Shown: positions 37,471 to 45,544 of the stretch, in pieces
Layout: each line of letters opens with the position of its first letter
Position numbering within the stretch: position 1 is the first letter of the stretch
NCBI GenBank assembly: GCA_910586395.1
Contig: CAJUFX010000001.1
Coordinates: 185,558-249,557, forward strand
Direction: 5' to 3'
DNA length: 64,000 nt
DNA from: an uncultured Bacteroidales bacterium
Lineage (GTDB): Bacteria > Bacteroidota > Bacteroidia > Bacteroidales > P3
Position numbers and translations under genes: made by a program
Notes under the pieces: generated by a model
Database searches by the model: none
Told to the model about the DNA's origin: nothing
The model's input: the letters and a program-made list of their open reading frames with translations, nothing else

Positions 37471-38190
37471 ATGAAAAAGTTATTATACCTCTTGTTGCCC
37501 GTCCTGCTATTGGGCGGTATGGGTTACGCACAGGACATACCGGCGTCATCGACGGTCGAAGCCCCTTCAACCGTTCAACCCAAACGCGCCTCCAAATCCA
37601 AATTCCAGGGGCTTTGGCAACAGCGCAAAGGCCACAACCTGCGTCTGGACTACGGCTTTCAGGCCGACTTACTGGGGAACAGTTGGGTGGATAAATACAC
37701 GCCCCTCCGTTTTGACTTGGAATACCAATACGACATTCCTTGGAATCCGAAACGCATCAACTTCTATGCCTACGCCGGATTCGTTTACAGACAGTTAAAC
37801 ATAGGCTATCATTCCTATTCCCGCCCTGACTATGGACAATATCGATTGGATGGAGAGGACGGTCTAGGAGGATATCTCGGTATCGGATTAAAAATTCATT
37901 GTACGGATTGGCTTCATCTGTCTTTTGCAAAAGCATTTAATGTAATGGATAAATTTACAAAAGTGACACATTACGAACGGGAAAGTTCTGACAAATTGCG
38001 CTCAAATTCTTTTGGCGGTGTCGTTATGGGCTCCCAAACTTCTATCCGCATCGTCGGCCAGATAAAACAATGGTCCATATACCTTGGCTATCGCGTGGAC
38101 CGTTGGCAGAAAGCAGTCGTAGAGCCTTTATTTCCCGTTAGCGGTCTATACGAAAACTACTTAACTTTCGGCATTGGATATGACTTTTAA
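37471..38190 (+). CDS. Small outer-membrane beta-barrel protein, unknown function
   Basis: 239 aa. Signal peptide MKKLLYLLLPVLLLGGMGYA-Q, a 30-residue linker rich in Ser/Pro/Lys, then alternating hydrophobic/aromatic strands (NLRLDYGFQADLLGN, RFDLEYQYDIPW, FYAYAGFVYRQLNIG, IGLKIHCTDWLHLSFAKAF, WSIYLGYRVDRW) and a last strand YLTFGIGYDF ending in Phe, as outer-membrane barrels do. About ten strands fit. No family name is possible. Leader GAAAGGAGTCAAGTC precedes the ATG and is repeated before the truncated paralogue at 38339. The 3' end abuts the duplicated peptidase tail at 38196. Confidence 0.75.
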   Translation: MKKLLYLLLPVLLLGGMGYAQDIPASSTVEAPSTVQPKRASKSKFQGLWQQRKGHNLRLDYGFQADLLGNSWVDKYTPLRFDLEYQYDIPWNPKRINFYAYAGFVYRQLNIGYHSYSRPDYGQYRLDGEDGLGGYLGIGLKIHCTDWLHLSFAKAFNVMDKFTKVTHYERESSDKLRSNSFGGVVMGSQTSIRIVGQIKQWSIYLGYRVDRWQKAVVEPLFPVSGLYENYLTFGIGYDF

Positions 38191-38195
38191 AAGGA

Positions 38196-38273
38196 CTATC
38201 GGCCAACGAGTTCGATTTCAAACCCGGTTTTATGATAGAAGGCGGCAGTGATGTGACATTTAAGGTTAAATAA
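38196..38273 (+). pseudogene. Second copy of the C25-remnant 3' end (78 bp)
   Basis: Matches 36657-36734 with about 8 differences in 78 positions, including the stop codon. It encodes ANEFDFKPGFMIEGGSDVTF in the original frame but has no gene in front of it, starting 6 nt after the barrel gene's stop. It is therefore a leftover of a duplicated or recombined secreted-protein gene. Confidence 0.85.
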
Positions 38274-38274
38274 C

Positions 38275-38317
38275 ATTATATTGAGAGGTGTCCGAATTGG
38301 ACACCTCTCAATATAAT
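38275..38317. terminator. 19-bp perfect hairpin
   Basis: 38275-38293 and 38299-38317 are perfect inverses (core GAGAGGTGTCC / GGACACCTCTC) around the 5-nt loop GAATT, starting one base after the second copy's stop codon. The stem is followed by A-rich, not T-rich, sequence, so it may stop transcription poorly; it may act on RNA stability or mark a recombination point. Confidence 0.7.
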
Positions 38318-38338
38318 AAAAAAGGAAGGAGTCAAGTC

Positions 38339-38575
38339 ATGAAAAGAATCATTTGCCTGTTAGGCATATTCCTGTTGTTCTTTAGTACGCTCTCCGCCTG
38401 GCAGCCGGCTCCGGCGGCAGAAAGGAACGCGACAGATACAGCGGCGGTCTATACGCCGCGCAAGGGCTGGCCTAAGGCTGACAAAAAGTTTGACTCCGAT
38501 CTGCGTGGCGGCTACGGCTTCAAAATGGGCAGTGGATATACAGGTGCGCTGAATTTTGATGAATTCAGAGTGTGA
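38339..38575 (+). pseudogene. Truncated secreted barrel paralogue
   Basis: 78 codons. Signal peptide MKRIICLLGIFLLFFSTLSA, linker, then DSDLRGGYGFKMGSGYTGAL, which parallels the first strand of the 37471 protein (NLRLDYGFQADLLGN), after which the frame runs into NFDEFRV and stop. Its leader GGAAGGAGTCAAGTC is nearly identical to that of the 37471 gene. It seems to be a second copy cut off after one strand. The break region holds inverted repeats CTGAATTTT (38549-38557) / AAAATTCAG (38598-38606), just before the convergent rfbC. Confidence 0.65.
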
Positions 38576-38629
38576 TCGGTTTCTAATTCGCATTCTGAAA
38601 ATTCAGGTCACCTCCAGCCCAACCAGTAC

Positions 38630-39193
38630 TCAGAACAGGAACTCACTGCGGAATCCCTTGAACGGGGCATAGACCTCATCCTTGGCGGCGAGCAACGGTT
38701 TGTCGATGCCGTAGGCGGCCAACGGCCATTCAATACGCAGGTCGGAATCGTTCCACGGCAGACCGCCCTCGGTTTCGGGCGCATAGGGCGCCGTAACCTT
38801 GTAGGCAAACACGGTGTCGTCGCAGAGGCTCAGGAAGCCATGCGCCATGCCGGCCGGGAGAAAGAACTGCCATTTTTCGCCGGCGTTCAGTTCCACACCG
38901 TACCACTGGCCGTAGGTGGGCGACCCCACGCGCAAATCGACGGCCACGTCCCAGACCGCCCCCCGCACCACACGCACGAGCTTGGCCTGCGCGAAAGGCG
39001 GCCTTTGAAAGTGCAAGCCGCGCAACACGCCCTTGGCGGAACACGACTCGTTGTCCTGCACGAATTCGGCCTGCAGGCCGGCGGCCTCCCACGTCCGCTT
39101 GGCGTAACTCTCCATGAAGTAGCCGCGCGCATCGCCGAAAACCCGGGGCCGCACCAACAGCAACCCCGGAATCGTCGTTTCTTTGATTTCCAT
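38630..39193 (-). CDS. rfbC: dTDP-4-dehydrorhamnose 3,5-epimerase
   Basis: Epimerase of dTDP-L-rhamnose synthesis, 187 aa. GLLLVRPRVFGDARGYFMESY, FVQDNESCSAKGVLRGLHFQ (catalytic His in RGLHFQ), VDLRVGSPTYGQWYGVEL, PAGMAHGFLSL and the C-terminal PWNDSDLRIEWP are the family blocks. The other rhamnose genes (rfbA, B, D) are not in the window. 28 nt downstream of lpdA, in the same direction. It marks the return to GC-rich core sequence after the AT-rich island. Confidence 0.95.
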   Translation of the reverse strand: MEIKETTIPGLLLVRPRVFGDARGYFMESYAKRTWEAAGLQAEFVQDNESCSAKGVLRGLHFQRPPFAQAKLVRVVRGAVWDVAVDLRVGSPTYGQWYGVELNAGEKWQFFLPAGMAHGFLSLCDDTVFAYKVTAPYAPETEGGLPWNDSDLRIEWPLAAYGIDKPLLAAKDEVYAPFKGFRSEFLF

Positions 39194-39220
39194 AAACCGA
39201 ATCGGATTTAAAAGCCGGCC

Positions 39221-40612
39221 CTACACATGCACGCATTCGCCGTAAGCGATGGCCACGGCCTCCATCAAGCCCTCCGACATACTCGGATGCGGATGGACGG
39301 CATGGATGATTTCGGGGCCCGTAATGCCTTGCTCCATAATCATCAGTGCCTCGCCTATCATCTCGGTCACATGGTCGCCGATCAGGTGACAGCCCAGCAT
39401 GCGGTCGGTCTTGGCGTCGAAAATCACTTTGACGAAGCCGTCGCGCAACCCGCCGGCCGTGGCCTTGCCGGAAGCCGTGAACGGGAACTTGCCTATTTTG
39501 AGTTCATAGCCGGCCTCGGTGGCTTTCTTTTCGTTAAGTCCGATCGAAGCCACTTCCGGCGTCGTGTACGTACAGCCCGGCACCTTGCCGTAGTCGAGCG
39601 GCTTGGGGTTCAGTCCCGCGATATGCTCCACGCAAATCAAGGCTTCGTGCGAAGCCACGTGCGCCAAAGCCTGCCCCGGCACGATGTCGCCGATGGCATA
39701 GTAACCCTCAACCGACGTACGGTAAAATTCGTCCACCTGCACCTTGCCGCGCTCCACGGCTATGCCGCATTCCTCCAAGCCGATGTTCTCCACATTGGTC
39801 ACGACGCCCACGGCCGAGAGCACGATGTCGGTCTCGATGACTTCCTCGCCTTTCTTGGACGAGACATAAACCTTGCAGCCCTCGCCGGTCGTATCGACCT
39901 TCTCGACCGTGGTCCCCACAAGCACTTTCATGCCGTTTTTCTTGAAGCAACGGCCCAACTGCGCCGAGACATCGGCGTCTTCGACCGGCACGACGGACGG
40001 CATGAATTCTATGAGCGTGACCTGCGTGCCTAAGCTCTGGTAGAAATGCGCGAATTCGGAGCCGATCGCGCCCGAACCGACCACGACCATGCGCGCCGGC
40101 AAATGGTCCAGTACCAAAGCCTCACGGTAGCCGATAATCTTACGGCCGTCCTGCGGCAGGGCCGGCAACTGACGGCTACGCGCCCCCGTGGCCAATATAA
40201 TGTGTTTGGCTTCCAGCGTCTCCGTGCCGCCGGCATTCAACGTCACTTCCACCTGCTTGCCCGGCTTCACGCGGCCTTCGCCCGCCACGACCTCCACCTT
40301 GTATTTGTTGAGCAGGTAGGCAATGCCCTTGCTCATCGTCTCGGCCACGCCGCGGCTGCGCGCCACGATGGCCGCCATGTCGGGCTTGAAATCGCCCACC
40401 GTGACGCCGTACTGCGCGGCATGCTTGACATGCGTGAACACTTCGGCGCTTTTCAGCAAAGCCTTGGTCGGAATACAGCCCCAGTTCAGACAGATCCCCC
40501 CTACTTCGGCGCGTTCCACCACGGCCGTCTTGAAGCCCAATTGCGCGGCGCGGATGGCCGCCACATAGCCGCCGGGGCCGCTGCCCACAACGACGATATC
40601 GTATGTTGTCAT
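39221..40612 (-). CDS. lpdA: Dihydrolipoyl dehydrogenase
   Basis: FAD flavoprotein that reoxidises lipoyl groups of 2-oxoacid dehydrogenase or glycine cleavage complexes. FAD motif VVVGSGPGGYVAAIRAAQLG, redox CxxxxC in GGICLNWGCIPTKALL, NAD motif VVGSGAIGSEFAHFYQSLG and the C-terminal dimer motif HAVHPHPSMSEGLMEA with the catalytic His-Glu. 463 aa from MTTYDIVVVGSG; the frame opens 27 codons earlier without similarity. No E1 or E2 genes adjoin, so the partner complex lies elsewhere. The window also has a ferredoxin-linked 2-oxoacid oxidoreductase, so both systems may coexist. Confidence 0.95.
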   Translation of the reverse strand: MTTYDIVVVGSGPGGYVAAIRAAQLGFKTAVVERAEVGGICLNWGCIPTKALLKSAEVFTHVKHAAQYGVTVGDFKPDMAAIVARSRGVAETMSKGIAYLLNKYKVEVVAGEGRVKPGKQVEVTLNAGGTETLEAKHIILATGARSRQLPALPQDGRKIIGYREALVLDHLPARMVVVGSGAIGSEFAHFYQSLGTQVTLIEFMPSVVPVEDADVSAQLGRCFKKNGMKVLVGTTVEKVDTTGEGCKVYVSSKKGEEVIETDIVLSAVGVVTNVENIGLEECGIAVERGKVQVDEFYRTSVEGYYAIGDIVPGQALAHVASHEALICVEHIAGLNPKPLDYGKVPGCTYTTPEVASIGLNEKKATEAGYELKIGKFPFTASGKATAGGLRDGFVKVIFDAKTDRMLGCHLIGDHVTEMIGEALMIMEQGITGPEIIHAVHPHPSMSEGLMEAVAIAYGECVHV

Positions 40613-40702
40613 AGTTTTTTCCGTTTTATGTTTGTTTCTTAAGCGCATCGTGTGCGACACACGGCCCACCGCCATGCGCCGCACGCCGCACACGCACGTT
40701 TA

Positions 40703-41908
40703 TTAACGAATCAACCGATACGTGTCGGTCGCGATGACCTTTTCCTCGTCCGTGCTCACGAGCAACACCTTCACTTTAGAATCCGGCGTGGAAAGCACCG
40801 TGTCTTCGCCGCGCAGACCGTCGTTGCGCTGGCGGTCGATCGAAACGCCCATATATTCCAGCCCCTCGCAGACGCGGGCACGCACATGGTAGTCGTTTTC
40901 GCCAATGCCGCCCGTAAAGAGGATGATGTCGGCGCCGCCCATAGCCGCCGCATAGGCGCCGACGTATTTCTTGACGCGGTAAATGAACATATCCAAGGCC
41001 AGACGAGCGCGGTCATTGCCCGATTCGGCCGCCGCCCAAAGGTCGCGCATATCGGAAGAAACGCCCGAAACGCCCTGCATGCCGCTCTTTTTGTTGAACA
41101 GAGCCGTGGCCTGATCCGGCGTCAGATGTTCGTCCTGCATGATCGTCAGCACGACGCCCAAATCCAAATCGCCCGTGCGCGTGCCCATGAGCAGGCCTTC
41201 GACCGGCGTATAGCCCATGGAGGTATCGACCGACTCGCCGTTCCGTACGGCCGCGATCGAAGCGCCGTTGCCCAAGTGGCAGGATATGATGCGCGTCTTG
41301 TCCATGTCCATGCCCGTCATGCGGCAAGCCTTCTGCGCCACGAAACGGTGGCTCGTGCCGTGGAAACCGTAACGGCGCATGCGTTTCTTCTCGTAATACT
41401 CGTAGGGGATACCATACATATAGGCGTAATCGGGCATCGTCTGGTGGAAAGAAGTGTCGAACACGGCGCATTGCGGCACGCCGGGCAGCAACGCTTGCAT
41501 CGACGTGATGCCTTTCAGGTTGGCCGGATTGTGCAGGGGCGCGAGCGGCACGCAAGCCTCCAGATCGGCCATGACGTCGGCGTTCACCAGCACGCTTTCC
41601 TTGAACTTTTCGCCGCCGTGCGCCACACGGTGTCCCACCGCGCCGATTTCCTTCACATCCTTAATCACGCCGTGTTGCGGATGCACGAGATATTCGAGTA
41701 CCCAGTTGATGCCCTCGGCATGGTCGGCCACCGGCTTGCTGACCTTGAGTTTATCCTGGCCCTTGGCCTGATGCGTCAGGTCGGCATGATCCAGACCGAT
41801 GCGTTCCACGAGCCCTTTGGCCAGCAAATCGGTTTCTTCCTCGGATTTCATCTCTATCAACTGATACTTGATGGACGAACTTCCGCAGTTCAATACTAAG
41901 ATTTTCAT
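40703..41908 (-). CDS. ackA: Acetate kinase
   Basis: Makes ATP and acetate from acetyl phosphate, a typical end step of fermentation. ILVLNCGSSSIKYQLIEM opens the ASKHA fold, with AVGHRVAHGGE, FDTSFHQTMPDYAYMYG, RRYGFHGTSHRFVA, CHLGNGASIAAV, SMGYTPVEGLLMGTR and FTGGIGENDYHVR. 401 aa is standard. No pta gene adjoins. It has its own 90-nt gaps on either side; the 40649-40663 hairpin CGTGTG-CGA-CACACG lies behind it. Confidence 0.97.
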   Translation of the reverse strand: MKILVLNCGSSSIKYQLIEMKSEEETDLLAKGLVERIGLDHADLTHQAKGQDKLKVSKPVADHAEGINWVLEYLVHPQHGVIKDVKEIGAVGHRVAHGGEKFKESVLVNADVMADLEACVPLAPLHNPANLKGITSMQALLPGVPQCAVFDTSFHQTMPDYAYMYGIPYEYYEKKRMRRYGFHGTSHRFVAQKACRMTGMDMDKTRIISCHLGNGASIAAVRNGESVDTSMGYTPVEGLLMGTRTGDLDLGVVLTIMQDEHLTPDQATALFNKKSGMQGVSGVSSDMRDLWAAAESGNDRARLALDMFIYRVKKYVGAYAAAMGGADIILFTGGIGENDYHVRARVCEGLEYMGVSIDRQRNDGLRGEDTVLSTPDSKVKVLLVSTDEEKVIATDTYRLIR

Positions 41909-41999
41909 ATTATTGCATGTTTTTATTTTTCAGCATTCAAATGCCCCGCCCGTTGGCGTAACCGCAAGCGAGCCATGCGGTATGCCGCCGGCCGCAAGG

Positions 42000-44240
42000 C
42001 TATTCGCCGTCGGCATGGTCAATGCGCTCTATCTTCTCCAAGCCTTCCACCTGCCCGAGGCGGTCTATAATCAGGTGCAGATGATGCGTATCGCCGATGT
42101 AAAGCATAATTTTGCCGTCCAACATGCCTTCGGAGGCCGTAAACGCGATCGAACGCATATTGACCTTGTCTTCGCCCGAAAGCACCTCGACGATATCCTT
42201 GACGATACCGATCCGGTCGAAGCCACGCAACCGCAATCCCGTCAAGAACGTCACGGCCTGGTCTTTCTTCCATTTGGCCTTGACGATCCGGTTACCGTAC
42301 TGCGACATCAATTCGATGCCGCGCGGACAGTTCGTGCGGTGTACCTCTATGCCCTTGTTCGGCATCATAATACCCACGACATCGTCGCCAGGAATCGGAT
42401 GACAGCAATCGGAAACGTAATAACGCAACTTGTTGATTTCCTCGCCCAACAACAACGTTTCGGGTTTGCTCTCCACCTGTTCCTGTATGGCGTCCTGCAA
42501 ATCCATGTCCCTGGACGCGGTACGGAACAATTTCGTAAACCAGTTGCCGTGTTTTTCGTCCGCCTTGAACACGCGCCGCACATCGGCCTCGGTCAGACGG
42601 CCGATCGCCGTTTCATAATAGAGCCGGGAACGGTTCTGTATCGCCAACCCCTGCAACAGGCGGTTCACCGTATCGTCGGCGAACGCGACGGGTATGGCTT
42701 CCAACCATCCCTTGACCAACGCGCGCCCCTCGTCATAATAACGCGCGTGTTCCTCGCGCAGCCACTGCCGTATGCTCGACTTGGCACGCGAAGACACGAC
42801 ATACCGCAACCATTCTTCCTTGGGTTGCTGCGTCTTGGACGTGATGATTTCAACCTGATCGCCGTTTTTGAGCGGATGATTGATGGGTTCCAACTTATGG
42901 TTGACCTTGGCGCCGATGACCGAAAGCCCGATGTCGGAATGGATATGGAACGCGAAATCCAATACCGTGGCACCGGCCGGCAACGTTTTCAGTTCGCCCT
43001 TGGGCGTATAGACATAAATTTCGTCGCTGAAGAAATTGAGACGGAAATCGCGCAGGAAATTGAGCGCGCTCTTTTCGTCGGCCTGCTCCAACATCTCGCG
43101 GATTTTACCGAGCCACAGATCCAGACCGGAATCCTTGGGAATCACGCCCTCGTTCTTGTATTTCCAATGCGCCGCATAGCCTTTCTCCGCTATTTCATCC
43201 ATACGGCGGGAACGTATCTGTACCTCGACCCACCGTCCCGTATGGCTCATGACCGTCGTATGCAAAGCCTCGTAACCGTTGGCTTTCGGGCTGGCGATCC
43301 AGTCGCGCAACCGGGACGGATTGGGGCGATAGAGCCCCGTGACAATGGAATAGACCTTGTAGCAATCGTCCTTTTCCTTCTCGATGGGTGAATCCAACAC
43401 GATGCGTATCGCGAACAGGTCATAGACCTCTTCGAACGGCACGCCTTTTTTCTTCATCTTGCCCCAAATGGAACAGATGGACTTGACGCGGCCGGAAATG
43501 GAAAACTGCAGATAGGATTCGTCCAGACGTTTGCGGATGGGTGCGACGAATTCGTTGATGAAACGCGCGCGTTCCGACTCGGTCTCCTTGATTTTATTGA
43601 CGATGCCGGTATAGATGTCCGGTTCGGTATATTTCAACGCCAGATCTTCGAGTTCGCTCTTAATCGAATACAAGCCGAGCCTATGCGCCAACGGCACATA
43701 GATATTGATGGTTTCGGACGAAATCTTAAGCTGCTTGTCCTTGGCCATGGAATCCAACGTGCGCATATTGTGCAGGCGGTCGGCCAACTTAATCAAAATC
43801 ACGCGCACGTCATCCGAAAGCGTGAACAGGATTTTCTTGAAATTCTCGGCCTGCAACGAAAACGACTGATCCTGATCGAAAATGGTGTCTATCTTGGTCA
43901 GACCGTCCACGATCCGCGCCACCGTCGTGCCGAAACGTTCCTCTATGTCCGAGCGCGTGTACTCGGTATCCTCCACCACGTCGTGCAAAAGCGCGCAGAC
44001 CACGGCCGTCGGCCCCAGCCCGATGTCGGCCACGACGATGCGCGCCACCTCCAGCGGATGGAAAATATACGGTTCGCCCGACTTGCGCCGCGTGTTGGCA
44101 TGCGCCGAGACCGCCAGTTCGAACGCGTTCCGGATGTCGTCGCGTTCCTGTTCGCTGATATCGCGACGGAAATACCGGAATATCGTCTCGTACTTTTCCT
44201 GTATCTCCTGCTTTTCGCGTGCTTCGTCTATCACATACAT
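42000..44240 (-). CDS. relA: Bifunctional (p)ppGpp synthetase/hydrolase (RelA/SpoT family)
   Basis: Stringent-response enzyme, 746 aa. Domain order: HD hydrolase (PYIFHPLEVARIV, ALLHDVVEDTEYT, KLADRLHNMRTLD) to about residue 200, synthetase (FAIRIVLDS, RLRDWIASPKANGYEALHTTV, EIAEKGYAAHWKYK) at about 240-400, TGS (VYTPKGELKTLPAGATVLDFAFHIH) near 410-470, zinc-finger-like region (SDCCHPIPGDDVVGI) and C-terminal ACT. Intact HD residues mean that it can probably hydrolyse as well as make (p)ppGpp, as the single Rel of many Bacteroidota does. Alone, with gaps of about 60-90 nt on each side. Confidence 0.96.
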   Translation of the reverse strand: MYVIDEAREKQEIQEKYETIFRYFRRDISEQERDDIRNAFELAVSAHANTRRKSGEPYIFHPLEVARIVVADIGLGPTAVVCALLHDVVEDTEYTRSDIEERFGTTVARIVDGLTKIDTIFDQDQSFSLQAENFKKILFTLSDDVRVILIKLADRLHNMRTLDSMAKDKQLKISSETINIYVPLAHRLGLYSIKSELEDLALKYTEPDIYTGIVNKIKETESERARFINEFVAPIRKRLDESYLQFSISGRVKSICSIWGKMKKKGVPFEEVYDLFAIRIVLDSPIEKEKDDCYKVYSIVTGLYRPNPSRLRDWIASPKANGYEALHTTVMSHTGRWVEVQIRSRRMDEIAEKGYAAHWKYKNEGVIPKDSGLDLWLGKIREMLEQADEKSALNFLRDFRLNFFSDEIYVYTPKGELKTLPAGATVLDFAFHIHSDIGLSVIGAKVNHKLEPINHPLKNGDQVEIITSKTQQPKEEWLRYVVSSRAKSSIRQWLREEHARYYDEGRALVKGWLEAIPVAFADDTVNRLLQGLAIQNRSRLYYETAIGRLTEADVRRVFKADEKHGNWFTKLFRTASRDMDLQDAIQEQVESKPETLLLGEEINKLRYYVSDCCHPIPGDDVVGIMMPNKGIEVHRTNCPRGIELMSQYGNRIVKAKWKKDQAVTFLTGLRLRGFDRIGIVKDIVEVLSGEDKVNMRSIAFTASEGMLDGKIMLYIGDTHHLHLIIDRLGQVEGLEKIERIDHADGE

Positions 44241-44303
44241 GCCTGTCGCTCCTCTCTTTCGCTTTCCCGTTGTCCGCCCGTTCCGTTTTCGGCCGGCCGC
44301 GTT

Positions 44304-44795
44304 TTACCGCGGCATCTCGAACACTTCCAGATCAAACAGTCTTTTGCCATCTATTTTCAACCGCAAGGCGGTCTTGAGTTTATGGAAACCCGAATCGCCG
44401 GCCGCCCCCGGATTGAAATACATCAAGCCGTTCGCCTCGTCGCGCATGACCCTGAGGATATGCGCGTGTCCCGCCACGAAAATATCGGGTTTCTCCTGCC
44501 GCAACCGCGCCGCGATACCGGGCGCGTAACGCGCGGGATAACCGCCTATATGCGTCATCATGACCTTACAGCCCTCGCATTGGAAAACGGCGCACGCCGA
44601 CAGACGGGCGCGCACGCGCCAATCGTCTATGTTACCGTAAACGGCCGTCAGCGGCTTGAACCGCATCCATGCCTCCAACGTCGCCTCGTTGCCCACGTCG
44701 CCGGCATGCCAAACCTCGTCGCAAGCCTTCAGAAACGCCTGCACTTCGGCCGAAACGCTGCCGTGCGTATCGGAAATGATGCCTATTCTTTTCAT
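44304..44795 (-). CDS. YfcE/MJ0936-family metallophosphodiesterase
   Basis: Small calcineurin-like phosphoesterase, 163 aa. KRIGIISDTHGSV (DxH), EVWHAGDVGN (GDxxN), AVYGNIDDW (GNxD), MMTHIGGYP, FVAGHAHILRV (GHxH) supply the two-metal site. Related YfcE proteins split phosphodiester model substrates; the physiological target is unknown. The start is ATG at 44795 (MKRIGIISDTHG); the open frame extends 22 codons further without similarity. 80 nt after the DUF4293 gene. Confidence 0.9.
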   Translation of the reverse strand: MKRIGIISDTHGSVSAEVQAFLKACDEVWHAGDVGNEATLEAWMRFKPLTAVYGNIDDWRVRARLSACAVFQCEGCKVMMTHIGGYPARYAPGIAARLRQEKPDIFVAGHAHILRVMRDEANGLMYFNPGAAGDSGFHKLKTALRLKIDGKRLFDLEVFEMPR

Positions 44796-44875
44796 AATGT
44801 CTCCATCTGTAACGGCGGCGCCCCGTTGCCAAGACGGTTTTCCGCCCGGACACCCCGGCACCGGCCGTCACACGC

Positions 44876-45367
44876 TTACCGCAAACGGTCTGCCGAACGC
44901 ACCAATTCCTCGTCCTTGCGGATGCCCCGCATGGCGAGCCACATGAAGCCCATCGCCACCAACGGCATATAGACCGGCCATCTGTATTGCACGAGCGGCG
45001 TTTCCAATTCCAATCCCTTGAACATGCCCGCGGCCACCTGATCCAAACCCAAAAGCAGGAAACCCGCGAACAATACCAACACCAACGACACTATGCGCGA
45101 CAACTTTATCTGCCGCGGCCGATGCCGGTAAGAAAAAAGGACAAACGCCATGCCGGCCAGCAAAAGCACCGCCAAGGCCGTAAAGCCGATGAACCAATAT
45201 CTCGCTTCCGTATAGACGCCATGCCCCTCCATATACACCACGCCCGTCAGATTCAGATAGGACGGCATATCCTCCAAGGGGTTCACGACCGCAAGCGGGA
45301 AAAAGAACATGACCGAAAGCGCGGTCATGGCCATCAACAAGTACAGTGATTGAATGCGTTGTATCAT
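44876..45367 (-). CDS. DUF4293 family membrane protein
   Basis: 163 aa with four hydrophobic segments (about residues 7-25, 55-75, 90-110, 130-150). The opening MIQRIQSLYLLMAMTAL is the signature of this Bacteroidota family of unknown function; the frame opens four codons earlier, but MIQRIQ is the usual start. The family is commonly found next to rho in this phylum, and here it is divergent from rho, sharing a 177-nt intergenic region. I know of no established role. Confidence 0.88.
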   Translation of the reverse strand: MIQRIQSLYLLMAMTALSVMFFFPLAVVNPLEDMPSYLNLTGVVYMEGHGVYTEARYWFIGFTALAVLLLAGMAFVLFSYRHRPRQIKLSRIVSLVLVLFAGFLLLGLDQVAAGMFKGLELETPLVQYRWPVYMPLVAMGFMWLAMRGIRKDEELVRSADRLR

Positions 45368-45460
45368 AATCTTGTCCAATTTTCTTGTTTAAGTTACAAG
45401 AGGGTAAAGTTACACTTTTTTTCCGATTTTCGGAATGTTAGGTTTTTGGAAATTATTTTG

Positions 45461-45468
45461 TATCTTTG
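45461..45468 (+). promoter_or_regulatory. -7 box of rho
   Basis: TATCTTTG fits TAnnTTTG; a 75-nt leader follows. No TTTG at proper -33 distance. Confidence 0.55.
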
Positions 45469-45544
45469 CATCCTCATTGGTATTTCGCCAACTGACCCCT
45501 TTTGATAATTTTAAGACCTTTTCTGAAAAATCCCCTGAGTTTTT

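Noticed and set aside
38265..38317. attC-like integron recombination site at the 38.28-kb hairpin
   Set aside because: A GTTAAAT core is present but no matching RYYYAAC partner, and the stem is perfect instead of bulged as attC sites are.
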